From Nocardiopsis eucommiae (GTDB lineage Bacteria; Actinomycetota; Actinomycetes; Streptosporangiales; Streptosporangiaceae), in NCBI GenBank assembly GCA_018388625.1, contig CP074402.1, positions 496,001 through 560,000 of the forward strand: a stretch of 64,000 bases of DNA, read 5' to 3'. The translations under genes were made by a program, and so were the position numbers. This document shows, piece after piece, positions 49,933 to 61,049 of this stretch; position 1 is the stretch's first letter; each line of letters starts with the position of its first letter. The notes beneath the pieces are model-generated. The model saw nothing but the letters and a program-made list of their open reading frames with translations. It did no database searches and was not told the origin of the DNA.

Positions 49933-50146
49933 GAGGGGTACCTCCGTCGGGTGTACTGCCCCTCATGATTGGACACGGAAGGGGTTCGTGTAAAGCCCTG
50001 GAAGTGTCCTGGGTCACCCGAATCGCGAACCCGGTTCGGCTCCCTCGGGCGGCCCCGATACCGGCTGTGGCACCCGGCGATCCGGCCCCGCCGAAACGGT
50101 ACGGTCAGGGAGTACGACCGCATGAACGATCCGATCGGGGGACGAC

Positions 50147-50383
50147 GTGTTCTGTGGTGATCCCGGCAGTTCCGGCTACGCCGCGTGCGCCGCCCAGTCC
50201 CAGCTCTTCGCGCTGGCCTCGGTGATCCCCGCGCTGCTCGGCCTCGCCCTGCTGTTGGCCGCCTTCACCGCGCCCTCGGTCCGGGGCGACCGCCTGCTGC
50301 GCACCCGGACCCTCACCTACTCCCTGATCGCCTGGGGCATCGCCGCCGGTACCTACGTGATCGGCGTCCTGCCCTCGCTCTGA
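50147..50383 (+). CDS. Small two-helix membrane protein
   Basis: A 78-residue protein of unknown function. Two hydrophobic helices (FALASVIPALLGLALLLAAF and LIAWGIAAGTYVIGVL) are joined by a basic loop. Four-residue cysteine pattern near the N terminus (FCGDPGSSGYAACAAQ) may lie outside the membrane. GTG start with GGGGGA seven bases upstream. It is divergent from the R2-like gene and converges on the XPB helicase gene. Confidence 0.78.
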   Translation: MFCGDPGSSGYAACAAQSQLFALASVIPALLGLALLLAAFTAPSVRGDRLLRTRTLTYSLIAWGIAAGTYVIGVLPSL

Positions 50384-50401
50384 CCCGAGCGTGTCACCCG
50401 C

Positions 50402-52080
50402 TCAGTTCTCCTCCTCCGCGAGCAGGTCGCCCGCGTCCGCGATCCGGTACGCGTACCCCTGCTCGGCCAGGAACCGCTGCCGGTGCGCGGCGTAGTCCTG
50501 GTCCAGGGTGTCCCGGGCGACCACCGCGTAGAAGCGGGCGGTCCGACCGTCCGCCTTCGGGCGCAGCACACGGCCCAGCCGCTGCGCCTCCTCCTGACGG
50601 GAACCGAACGACCCCGACACCTGGACCGCCACCCCCGCCTCGGGGAGGTCGATCGAGAAGTTGGCGACCTTGGACACCACCAGGGTGCGCAGCTCACCCG
50701 CGCGGAAGGCGTCGAAGAGGCGCTCGCGCTCCTTGTTGCGGGTCTCGCCCTTGATCACCGGGGCGCCCAGCCGCTCACCGAGTTCGTCGAGCTGGTCGAT
50801 GTAGGACCCGATCACCAGGACCTGCTCCCCCGGGTGACGCTCCACGATCTGGCGCACCACGGTGGTCTTGGTCTCCGAGGACGCGCAGAACCGGTACCGG
50901 TCCTCCGGCTCGGCGGTCGCGTACGCCAGCCGCTCGGACTCGGTCAGGTCCACCCGGACCTCCACGCAGTCCGCCGGGGCGATCCACCCCTGGTTCTCCA
51001 TGTCCTTCCACGGGGCGTCGTAGCGCTTCGGCCCGATCAGCGAGAACACGTCGCCCTCCCGGCCGTCCTCCCGGACCAGCGTGGCGGTCAGCCCGAGGCG
51101 GCGGCGGGCCTGGAGGTCGGCGGTCATCCGGAAGATCGGCGCGGGCAGCAGGTGCACCTCGTCGTAGACGACCAGGCCCCAGTCCCTGGCGTCGAACAGC
51201 TCCAGGTGCGTGTACACGCCCTTCCGGCGCGCCGCCATCACCTGGTAGGTCGCGATGGTGACCGGCCGGATCTCCTTCCGGGTCCCCGAGTACTCACCGA
51301 TCTCGTCCTCGGTCAGGGACGTCCGCTTCAGCAGCTCGGTCTTCCACTGGTGCACCGACACGGTGTTGGTCACCAGGATCAGCGTCGTCGCCCCGGTCAT
51401 CGCCATCGCGGCCGCGCCGACGATGGTCTTGCCCGCGCCGCAGGGCAGCACGACCACGCCGGAGCCGCCCGCGTGGAAGCTCTCGGCGGCCTCACGCTGG
51501 TACCCGCGCAGTTCCCAGTCGCCGTCCGCGAGGTCGATGGCGTGCGCCTCGCCGTCCACGTACCCGGCCAGGTCCTCGGCGGGCCAGCCGATCTTCAGCA
51601 GGGCCTGCTTGAGGTTGCCGCGCTCGCTGGGGTGGACGGAGACCGAGTCCTCGCTGAGCCGATCGCCCAGCATGCCCTTGACCTTCTTCGCCCGGACGAC
51701 CTCCTCCAGGACGGCGCGGTCCGAGGACTCCAGGACCAGGCCGTGCCGGGGTCACCGACCAGTCGGAGCCGCCCGTAGCGGTCCATGGTCTCCGCGATGT
51801 CCACGAGGAGCGAGTGCGGCACCGGGAACTTGGAGAAGCGGATGAGCGAGTCCACGACCTGCTCGGCGTCGTGCCCGGCGGCGCGCGCGTTCCACAGGGC
51901 CAGCGGCGTGATCCGGTAGGTGTGCACGTGTTCGGGGGCGCGTTCGAGTTCGGCGAACGGCGCGATGGATCGGCGGCACTCCGGGGCGAGTTCGTGGTCG
52001 ATCTCTAGCAGGAGCGTCTTGTCGGACTGGACGATCAGGCAGGACACACGGGGCCTTCCGGCGGGAACGGGCACGGTCAC
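50402..52080 (-). CDS. XPB/ERCC3-type DNA helicase, frameshifted
   Basis: A superfamily 2 DNA helicase of the bacterial XPB type, 559 residues after one base is restored near 51,745. The N terminus SCLIVQSDKTLLLEIDHELA is the family signature, then LRGYQREAAESF, Walker A LPCGAGKTIVG, DEVHLLPA (a DEAD-box variant), GLTATLVREDG and QRLGRVLRPKAD. It probably unwinds DNA in repair. GTG start at 52080. An XPB-associated-type protein is encoded downstream in the same neighbourhood at 56-58.6 kb. Confidence 0.92.
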
Positions 52081-52180
52081 GGGGACGAGGGTGGCCCCAG
52101 GTGCAACACGGGAACCCCTCCGATCATGCCCGTCCCGGGGTGGGGTTCGTTACGGAACGCCCCGGCGGAGGCCGGCGCGG

Positions 52181-52684
52181 TCAGGCCCCCAGGTAGAGGA
52201 GCATGGACGCGATCACCATCACCGGCAGCAGGAACACCACCGAGAACGCGGTGTAGGCGAAGGTGCACGTCCACGTGTAGCGGATGTACCGCTCCACCGC
52301 GTCCGTGTCGGGCACCTTCGTCAGGGCCATCACGCCCAGGACGATCCCGGGGACGTTGGCGAAGAGGACGAAGAACCACAGGCCCAGGGCGACACCGAGG
52401 ACCTGGACGACCAGTGTGCTCACCGCCACGAGCAGGGCCGCGACCGCGCCGCCCACGCGGGGAGGCGGGCCGGACGGGGGCGGGGGTCCCGCCGGAGGTC
52501 GGCGTACCGGAGCGACGGTCTGGTACGCGGCCGGGCCGGACGGGGGCGGCGGGGGCGTCGGGGTCGCCCGGTCCGGTGGCGCTGACGGGCGCGCGGCGGG
52601 GCTGTTCGCGGGCAGGCCCGACCCGGAGACGGAGGTCCGCCCCCGCTCCCAGAAGGCCCTGGGGTCGTTCCGGTCACCGTTCAC
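52181..52684 (-). CDS. Proline-rich membrane protein (DUF4190-like)
   Basis: About 167 residues. The N-terminal half is a Pro/Ser/Ala-rich cytoplasmic linker (SGLPANSPAARPSAPP and PPPPPSGPAAYQTVAPV). The C-terminal half has two to three membrane helices (VVQVLGVALGLWFFVLFA and FAYTAFSVVFLLPVMVIAS) with VPGIVLGVMALTKV between them, as in DUF4190 proteins. The start is a GTG at 52684; the frame is open further out so other starts remain possible. Function unknown. Confidence 0.65.
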   Translation of the reverse strand: MNGDRNDPRAFWERGRTSVSGSGLPANSPAARPSAPPDRATPTPPPPPSGPAAYQTVAPVRRPPAGPPPPSGPPPRVGGAVAALLVAVSTLVVQVLGVALGLWFFVLFANVPGIVLGVMALTKVPDTDAVERYIRYTWTCTFAYTAFSVVFLLPVMVIASMLLYLGA

Positions 52685-52788
52685 CGCTGGTCCGTGCCCC
52701 CTCACGCCGATCACCGTGTCTGTGGTCGCATACCCGCCCCACTCGGGTGGGACGCGGACGAACCCGTACGCGTTGCCCCAAACCGGGG

Positions 52789-53203
52789 TCAGAAGTTGAC
52801 CACGGGAACGATCTGCTGGATCCAGCCGCCCGCCTGGGTGAACATCACGAAGGTCAGCACGAGCATCACGAAGAACATCACCCCCGCCGCCCCGAGGCAG
52901 TACCAGGAGTAACGGGTCAGGACCTCGGCCTGATCGGGGCGGCCCCGGTCGCGGGCGTGCGCGGCCCGCACCGCGAAGGTGATCCCGGCGATCCCGAAGA
53001 TCCAGTTCATGCAGCACAGCGCGGTCGCCGCGTGCAGGATGAGCGCCATCGTCGAGCTGTTGGCGCCGCCCGTCGAACCCGAGGGGGCCGGTGCGTGCCG
53101 GTCGTCGTCGCGCTCGGGCGCCCGGTCCCGGCCCTCGGAGACGCGGTCCTCGCGCGCCCGATCACGGGGGAGGAGGCTCCGGGGGCAGCGGTGCGTTGCT
53201 CAT
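52789..53203 (-). CDS. CD225/dispanin-like small membrane protein, frameshifted
   Basis: A short membrane protein. Its core ALCCMNWIFGIAGITFAVRA resembles CD225 proteins, then TRYSWYCLGAAGVMFFVMLV forms a second helix. The N terminus is restored by a C-run step near 53,165 (one base too many or two too few): MSNAPLPPEPPP then RDRAREDRVSEGRDRAPERD, an acidic-basic linker. GAGGGACACCCC is the ribosome site at 53203. Function unknown. Confidence 0.65.
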
Positions 53204-53281
53204 GGGGTGTCCCTCGGTGTCGGTGATCGACCTACGCCACTCTAGCCCGCCGACCCCGTCGGCGTTCTCCGCGCCGGGGCG

Positions 53282-56005
53282 TCACCCGAGCCGCCAGACG
53301 AGGATGGCGCCGTCGTTGCCGACCGTGGTCAGTGTGCCCTCCTCGGGCGAGTGGGCGCCGGAGAGCACCTTCCCCCGGTGTCCCTCCAGGACATGGAGTT
53401 GCCCGCCGCTCTCGGAGTCCCAGACGCGGACGGTGCGGTCGGTGCTGGTGGTGGTGACGGTGCTGCCGTCGGGTGAGTAGACGACGGAGGTGACGGGGCC
53501 GGAGTGGCCCCGAAGGGTGTGGAGCTCCTCGCCACTCTCGGGATCCCAGACGCGCGCGGTGCGGTCGGTGCTGGTGGTGGTGACGGTGCTGCCGTCGGGT
53601 GAGTAGACCGCGGACGTGACGAAGTGGTCGTGTCCCCGGAGCACGTGGAGCTCCTCGCCGCCGCGTACCTCCCAGACGCGTGCCGTGTTGTCGTGGCTGG
53701 TGGTGGTGAGCGTGGCACCGCTCGGGGAGAAGGTCGCGGAGACCACCGCCGCCTCGTGGCCCTCCAGGACCTCGCTCTCCGCCCCCGTGACGGTGTTCCA
53801 CAGACGTGTGGTGGTGTCGCGGCTGGTGGTGGCGAGAGTCCTACTGTCCGGGGAGTAGGACACGGAGGTGACGACGTTGCCGTGTCCGCCGAGGACCCGG
53901 GGGCGTCGTCGGTCGGGGACGACCAGATCCGTGTGGTCTGGTCCGCGCTGCCGGTGGCCAACCCCGGCGGTTCGGAGCGTACGCGACCGAGGTGACGGTC
54001 TTCTCGTGTCCTTCGAGGAGCCCGACTTCCTCGCCGCTCCGGACGTCCCAGATGCGAGCGGAGTGGTCCTCGCTGGCTGTGGCGAGGGTTTCGCCGTGGG
54101 GGGCGTAGGCGATCGCGGTGACGGCGCGGACATGCCCCTGGAGAACGTGGAGCTCCTGCCCGGTCGCGGTGTCCCAGACCCGCGTGGTGGAATCACCACC
54201 TGCTGTCGCCAGAGTGGACCCGGCCGGGGCGAACCCCGCTGTCTCCACCTGGCCCGGGTGCCCGTCGAAGGTCAGCGGTTCCGGACCGCTTCCGGAGTCC
54301 CGGGCCGTGAGGGAGCCCAGGACCGCGACCGCGATGAGTACGGCCGCCGAGGCACCGAGGACCCGGAGCGCGGGCCGACGTCGAACGGGTACGGGACCGG
54401 GGAGGGTCGGTTCGATCCCGGGCGGCGGCGACGTGCGCTCCGCCCTCGACGCCCTCGACGCCCTCGACGCTCCCTCTTCCGACGCGGGGTCCGGGTCCGG
54501 CGGGGACGTCTGTTCGATCCCGCTGCCTGCTTCGGTGGTCCGAACCTCCGGGCCCGATCCGGGCTCGGTCCCCGTCGCCGGCGCTGGTGGGGAGTCCGCC
54601 ACGGGTTCGGTTTCCGCGTCGTGTTCCGCGCCGGACTCGGGTTCTGCCACGGGTTCGGGTTCGGTGACGGGGACCAAAATGAGCAGCTGGGGTTCGAATG
54701 CCAGCGGTATCCCCATCTCGATCGCCGGACCGGTCCTGTCCTCGAAGTGGACTCCTAGCTCTGGGGTCGCTGACGGGTCGGTGCCGGGTTCCGCTGCGGT
54801 GGTCAGCCCCGTGCCCGTCCCAGAGGCGGGTTCGGTTTCGGGTCTCGGCGGCGCGCCCCGTTCTGTCTCGGGCTCAGGTTCAGGCCCGGGGCGGGGCGGT
54901 AGTGGGGATCGGTGCCCGGGCCCGGTGCGGTCGTCGGCTCCAGCGTGAGGGCCGCCTCCGGCGGGGGCTGGGGCCCCGTCGGCTCCGTCTCGGGCACAAC
55001 TGTGAACTCGGGCTCTGCCTCGGGCGTCGCCTCCGGAACGGGTTCCGTCGTCGAGCCGGGATCGAGTACTGGGGGATCGTCGTTGGGGCCGGGTTCGGTG
55101 GTCGGTTCCAGCGTCTGGGCCGCTTCCGGTGGGGGCGAGAACGGCGGTGCCGTCGGATGGGGCTCCGGCTCGTCGACATCGGAACCCTCGCCGTAGAGCA
55201 GGGTGATGATGTCGTCGGGCGCGGGACGCTCCTCGGGCGCGTGGCTCCAACATGCGGTGACCGCCTCCCTGAGATCCGGCGGCAACTCCCCTAGGGCGTG
55301 CAGGGGCGGGGCCGCGACCACGCGCAGCAGGGTGGCGGGTGCGCTGTCCGTCCGGAACGGGTTGACCCCGGTCGCGGCGAAGGTCAGCACCGTCCCCAGC
55401 GAGAACACGTCCGAGGCCGGGGTGAGATCCTCACCCCTGGCCTGCTCGGGAGACATGAAGGACAGCGTGCCGAAGACACGACCGGTGCTGCTGATGGCCG
55501 TGTTGTCCAGGGGGCGGGCGATGCCGAAGTCGATGATCTTGGGTCCGTCGTCGGACAGGATGATGTTCGCCGGCTTGAGGTCGCGGTGGATCAGCCCGTG
55601 GGTGTGGATGGCCAACAGGCCCTCGGCCAGGCGCGCGGCCAACCTCCGAACAGAAGGCGGTGTCAACGGCCCCTGGTCGCGCACCGCCCGTGACAGCGTC
55701 GGGCCGGGGATGTACGCGGTGGCGATCCATGGCTGCTCCGCGTGCGGGTCGGCGTCCAGGACGTGGGCGGTGTAGAAGCCGCCGACACTGCGGGCGGCCT
55801 GCGCCTCGCGGGCGAACCGGGCGCGGTACTCGGGGCTCCTGGACTCGCTGCCGTGCAGTCGGTCGGGCCGGATGATCTTGACGACCACGTCCCAGCCACC
55901 CCTGGTACGGCCGAGGAAGACCTGGCCCATGCCGCCCTGACCGAGCAGGTGGGTGAGTCGGTACGGCCCGATCCGTCGGGGGTCGTTCGGACCGACGGGT
56001 CGCAC
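53282..56005 (-). CDS. Serine/threonine protein kinase with C-terminal WD40 propeller, frameshifted
   Basis: A eukaryotic-like kinase, 908 residues after three bases are restored (near 54,885, 53,985 and 53,895). The kinase domain has [13 protein letters not shown], the lysine [33 protein letters not shown] and SPEQARG. A long Pro/Glu-rich linker and a membrane helix ([20 protein letters not shown]) follow, then about eight WD40 repeats outside the cell (for example [20 protein letters not shown] and [18 protein letters not shown]). GGAGGGAGGACG precedes the GTG start. It probably senses an external partner and signals inward. Two repeats are near-identical in DNA. Confidence 0.88.
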
Positions 56006-56132
56006 TCGTCCTCCCTCCTTCCACAGCAGGGGGCTCCGGCCACCCCAACCATCCCATCCTCCCCACTTCGGGGCGGCGGAGTTGCGCGTGCTGTGGCCAG
56101 TGGCGGCCAATCGGCCACCGTCGCCCCGGGAG

Positions 56133-58587
56133 TCAGTCGGAGGGGGCCAGCTCGGCCACCCCGGTGATGCGGTGGATGGCGAAGCGGTGCACGGCGTCCC
56201 GGGTCGTGTCGTAGGCCGTGAGGAAGCCGCCGTCCACGCTGGAGGGCTCGACGATCCGACTGACCTGGCGGCCGTCGGTGTCGGTGTAGCCGATCCACAC
56301 ACGGCGCTCGGCCACGGCGGCCTCCGAGAGCACCTCCATGACGGCCGAGGCCCGGGACCCGGCGGTGCCCCCTCCGGCAGGGCCACCGGGACGCGGGCGA
56401 CGTTGGCGGCCTCGTCCCCGGCCCGAAGGGCGCGCACGGCGGCCCGGGTGAGCTCGGGGGTCGGAGCGCCCTCCACGGTGGACGAGGGGTCCGGTTCGGC
56501 CCGGCGTACCTCGGGGCGGTTGAGGCGCATCGTGCCGTCGCCGCTCTCCGGCACCGGGTGGTAGCCCAGCTGGCGCAGGCGCTCGGTGAGCGCGGCGCGG
56601 TTCAGCCCGCTCACCACCACGGTCGGCGCCAGGAGCAGGAGTTCGAGGTCGGCGGCCCGGCGGTCGGAGACCAGCTCGGTCAGCAGCGCGGGCTCGTCGC
56701 AGCGCAGGTAGCTGGCGGCCGTGCCGGTGCGCAGCCTCCCGTGCCTGCGACCGGCGTCCGAGACCAGGTAGCGCAGGGCCTGCGGCAGCGGGGTACGGGA
56801 GTGGCGTTCCAGCAGCGCGGTGATGTCGGAGACCCCGCGCCCGGCGTCCAGCGCACGGCGCACGGAGTCCTCGGTGAAGCGGTACACGGTGGCGCCGCCG
56901 GTGGACTCCACGTCCGCGACCAGCGCGAGCTCCCGGGCGAGCTCGGGGACGAGCGGCCCTGGCGCCACGGCGGTGAGGTCGCCCTGCACGAGCACGTAGT
57001 CCAGGGGCTGTGGCAGCTCGGCGGAGAGCAGGCGCGCGGCGGTCTCCTCGGCGTCCTCGGCGAGCCCGAGCAGGGGCCGCGTGTGCTCGGCCAGTGCCCC
57101 CAGCCCGGTGAGGCCGAGGGCGGCCGCCTCGGTCAGGGCGGCTCCCACGAGATCGGTGTACACGGGGGACTGGCGGCGGGGGCGGTGCCAGGCCAGCCGC
57201 TCCCGGAGCGAGTCCTCGCTCGGGGCCAGGTCCGGGCCGGCCTCGCCCAGCTCGGTGAGGAGGTCGCGCCGGGCCTGCGGGGCCGCGGGTCTGACCAGCC
57301 CGGGGCCGAGCACGTTGCGCACGCGCCCGCCCGCGTCACTGGAGCCCGTCAGCGAGGCCACCCGGTCCGAACCCAGCCACGACCGGACCAGGAGCAGCCA
57401 CCGTCGTTCCGGGGCGCGCTCGCGCCACAGGTCGTACTCGCGGGTCGGCAGCCACTCGCCCGCGACCCGGTGGTCGGTGCCGATCAGCCCGGCGGCGCGG
57501 ACCACCTCCAGGTACAGGGCGGCCGTGTCCTCGTCGGTGTCCATGGCCTGCGCGGCCCGGCGCAGGTCGCGGACGCCCAGCCCGCCGTTGCGCAGGACGG
57601 CGGCGGGCTCCTCGGTCCACCGCTCCAGCAGCTCCTCGACGGCCCGCAGCACGGTGAACGCCTGTCCGGCGGCGGCGCGGGCGACGGCGTCGGGCGGGAC
57701 CGGACGCCCCTCGAAGGCGGGCGGGGCGGTGTCGACCTCGCGGAACAGCACGCCGGAACGCAGGTGGAGGCCGACCTCGCGGGGCAGGGTCAGGGTGTCG
57801 TCACCGGTCGCCACGAGCAGGCCCCGGGCGATGAGGGTCTCGACCGGGGAGGCGGCCGTGGCCAGGTCGACCTCCCGGCGGGCGTCGCTGACGGTGCCGT
57901 TGGGCGGTCCCCAGGCCAGGTTGTCCAGCAGGCGCCGCGCGGGCGCCCCGACCTGGCCGGTCAGGGCGGCGAGCCGTCCGGGGTCCGACAGCGCTGTGGC
58001 GACCGTCTCCACGGCGCTGCTGGCGGTGCTGTGCGGGACGAGGTCGCGGGCCAACCGGCGGACGGCCTCGTGGGGGAGCGCCGCCAGGAGGGCCCGTGCG
58101 GGCGGCCCCAGCTGGGCGGGGTGGGGCAGGAGTTCACGGAGTACCTGGACGGGGCGCAGCCGCCCGTGGTCCGGCCAGATCAGGGCGAGGGAGAGCAGGG
58201 TGTCCAGGGCCGCGTCCAGCGGTTCCGTGCCCCGACCGTCGCCGGGGGACAGCCCGAGCCCGTGGGCGAGCTCCGCGGGCTGGGCCCCCACGGGCTCGGA
58301 GAGCCGGTCGTCGCCGAGCGCGACCACGGACTCCAGGACCTGGAGCGTGAACCGGTCGAGCCGTTCCAGCGCGCGCAACGCCGCGTTGCGCGAGGTCGCG
58401 CGGTGGGCCAGGGCTCCGATGTCGGCCGGGACCGGCTGCGCCAGGTCCGGACGCGCGTCCAGGAGGGCGGTCAGCTCGTCGTCCGAGCGTGAGCGCAGCC
58501 AGGCAGTGAACGTGGGGGCCGCCCCGGCGGATCGCCGTCGGGGCCGCCCGTGCCCCGGTCGGACCCGGGTGGCGCGTAGTCGGTCAT
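56133..58587 (-). CDS. XPB-associated-type winged protein with WYL tail, frameshifted
   Basis: A large protein, 818 residues after two bases are restored (near 58,500 and 56,370). It starts with MTDYAPPGSDRG and LRSRSDDELTALLDARPDLA, then long helical and winged-helix stretches. The region LPQPLDYVLVQGDLTAVAPG and so on is the helicase-associated domain seen in bacterial XPB partners. A C-terminal WYL-like segment reads RRVWIGYTDTDGRQVSRIVE and HRFAIHRITGVAELAPSD. It probably works with the XPB helicase encoded at 50.4-52.1 kb. It ends before the kinase start, which has its own ribosome site. Confidence 0.82.
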
Positions 58588-58868
58588 CGGATCAACGCTA
58601 AGTGATCGGGCGGGGAGGAGCACACCCCCACGCGCGAACCCCCGGTGCGGCGGCGACCACACCCGTCGCGGGTGAGTGGGTCGGGGGCAGGGACCCTCGC
58701 GCTCCCCACACGCCGGGCAGCCCTCGCACGGGGTGACGAGGAACGCGGAAGTCGACCGTGCGGCGGCGCTTAACCACCCGCCGAACGGGAACCACGGGTC
58801 CGTCACCGTGCCTCCATCGACTCGCGACGGCCGGTCTCCCCGACGCCGGCCCTGGGAAGGACCCCCCG

Positions 58869-59577
58869 ATGACCTCACCGGACACCACGCGGACGACAGC
58901 CTCCACCGGGCCGCGCCCCGGTTGGATCGAACTGATCGTGGGGCTGGCGGTGATGGCGCTCATCGCGTTCGTGCTCGCACCGCAGCTGGGCCGTCTGGAC
59001 ATGAGCGGCCCGACCGCCGGCATCCTCTCCGGAGTGGTCAGCGGCGGGGGCGGGCTCCTGGCGTTCTTCGCGGCGGCCCTGGTTCGCCGGTGCCCCTGGG
59101 ACGCCTTCGGAGTGCGGCGCACCACCACGCGCTGGATGATGATCGGCCTCGCCGCGGGGCTCGTCGCGTTCGTGGCCAGGGCCCTGACCGTCTACCTGAT
59201 CAGCCTCGTCATCGATCTGGAGGAGGGCACCCAGGCCAGCTACGCCGCCGCCGCCGGCGCCGGAGCCGGGGCCCTGTCCCTGGCCCTGACGATGCTGACC
59301 CTGGCGGTGCTCACCCCTCGGTGAGGAGTTCCTGTTCCGCGGGGTCGTGACCACGGTGCTGCTGCGCTACGGCGCGTTGGTCGGTGTCGTGGGCAGCGCG
59401 GTGGTGTTCGCGCTCATGCACGGCGTCAACGAGGTCCTGCCCGCGGCGGTGATCGTGGGGCTGATCGCCGCCGAGCTCTACCGGCGCAGCGGATCGATCT
59501 GGCCCGGGGTCCTCATGCACGCGCTCTACAACGCCATCAGCCTCGCGCTGCTCGCCCTCGCGGCCATGGCGGCCTGA
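58869..59577 (+). CDS. CPBP-family intramembrane protease, frameshifted
   Basis: A second CPBP protease-like membrane protein. The catalytic motif is GEEFLFRGVVTTVLLR, then VVGSAVVFALMHG and a later histidine in GVLMHALYNAISL. Near 59,315 a C-run shift (one base too many or two too few) joins the first part, ending LTMLTLAVLTP, to the catalytic part. The product is about 235 residues. GGAAGGA precedes the ATG at 58869. Substrate unknown. Confidence 0.85.
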
Positions 59578-59797
59578 CTCCGCGGGGGCCGTGCCGAGCT
59601 GGCCGCGTCCCTCCTCGCGGACCCCGGAACGAACGAGGACGCCCCGGGGTCCGCGCGGTGGCGGGGTTCGTCCGGGCAGGTCGAACGGGTGCCACCCCGG
59701 GAGGCGCTCACGTGGTGTGAACCGTATGGGGGAGAATTCCTGGACCGAAACGGAGGGGAGGGTTAAAAGGCAGGTCAATGTCGGCCAATATGGGGCC

Positions 59798-60558
59798 ATG
59801 ACCCAGCGCTCGGAACAAGTGGTACTCGACTATCTCTCCGAGGTCGGACTCGCGCTGTACGGTCGTGTGACGCCCCGGGAACGGACCGCCTACCTCGCCA
59901 GCCTGCGGGCGCGCATCGACGAACGTCGCGAGGCGGCCGACCTCGACGACGTCGACACCGTACGGCGTATCCTCCGTGGCTTCGGATCCCCCGAACACCT
60001 CGTGCGGGAGGAGCTCACCGGCCAGGCGGTCGACCTCGAGGACGACGAGATGATCCCGCCCAAGCCGCGGCACGCCGACCGTCCGCCACCGCCCTGGCGG
60101 GGCGGCCCCAACCAGGGGTTCATGTCCCTGCTGGAGGGGCCCAGCCAGACCGACCTGCGCATGGACGGCAGGGTCGCCCGCAAACCCGGGGTGACCCGCA
60201 ACGGCCTCATGATGCTCCGGCACCACCCGCCCGAGGCCGTGGCCCTGCTCATGCTCGTCCTCGCCGGAGTGTGGTGGGACGTGGCCTTCCTGTGGGTGCT
60301 CGGCGCCGCGCTCATCGTGCTCAGCCAGGTGTGGAACGCCCGGGACAAGTGGGTCGGTGCGGGGCTCCCCTGCTGGCCTGCGTGGTCGGCACGGCGCTGT
60401 GGACGGGTGAGGCGAAGTTCGTCGACCAGTACATCCAGCAGGCCCTGCCCGCCACCGGGGTCCCCGCGCTCGGTCTCACCTCGCTCGCGTGCGTGCTGTA
60501 CCTCTTCCCGAAGGCCGCCCGCGCGGCCCGGGTCGCGGACCGTTCCGTGCGGAGCTGA
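59798..60558 (+). CDS. Hypothetical membrane protein, frameshifted
   Basis: About 253 residues. The N-terminal cytoplasmic part (VVLDYLSEVGLALYGRVTPR and YLASLRARIDERREA) resembles the charged, helical DUF1700/DUF1707-like region that precedes membrane helices in small regulators. Two helices follow (EAVALLMLVLAGVWWDVAFL and VPALGLTSLACVLYLF). One base is restored near 60,365. Function unknown. The ATG follows TGGGGCC, a weak ribosome site. Confidence 0.7.
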
Positions 60559-61049
60559 TCGGTCGGGGAACCCGAACGCCCCCGAACCGGTCCGTTCCGT
60601 CATTGGTTGGCAAACCCTGGGGAATAACCTTTTCCGGTCGGCCCGTTGGCGCGTATCCGCGGACGTCGGGTCGGGTATTCATGTCGGTACACCGCCGCTG
60701 TCGCATCGAGGCGGTGCACGACAGGTGGTCCGGCCTCCAGCTCGGGCACCGGCTCGTCGACGACGTCCCTGACTCCGCCGAGTCCCGTCCCACACTCCGC
60801 ACCCAGCGGTGACGGGGCGCCGTCGACGCCACGAGGCCCGGGTGAGCCGTATCCGGGCCTCGTTCCGTGTTTCCGGGCCAGGGGCGGAGCGGTGGAATCG
60901 GACCCGCCCATAATCCCTCGCCTTGGTGAGCCCTCGGGCACTAATCTGGAACCACCCATGGAAACCAGGGGCCGCCCGGGGCGGGGGAACAGGTGGACCA
61001 TCGTTTCCTACGTCGCGCGCGCCCGTCAGTGAAAGCATGAGGTCTCTAC
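60559..61049. other. Long gap with a terminator but no convincing gene
   Basis: 491 bases without a recognisable gene. It contains a promoter-like pair (TTGGTT at 60603 and TAACCT at 60625, 16 apart), a 43-residue open frame from ATG 60681 with a poor ribosome site (MSVHRRCRIEAVHDRW), and a hairpin at 60831-60863. The combination could be a small RNA or a very short gene. The cold-shock gene promoter must lie in the right half. Confidence 0.4.
60831..60863 (+). terminator. Terminator hairpin without an obvious upstream gene
   Basis: ACGAGGCCCGG (60831-60841) pairs perfectly with CCGGGCCTCGT (60853-60863) across an 11-base loop, followed by TCCGTGTTT. Confidence 0.65.

Noticed and set aside
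54803..58378. Apparent fusion of the XPB-associated protein with the kinase in one 1,191-residue frame
   Set aside because: The associated protein changes frame near 56,370 into a WYL-like segment with its own stop at 56133, and the kinase has a strong ribosome site at 56005.
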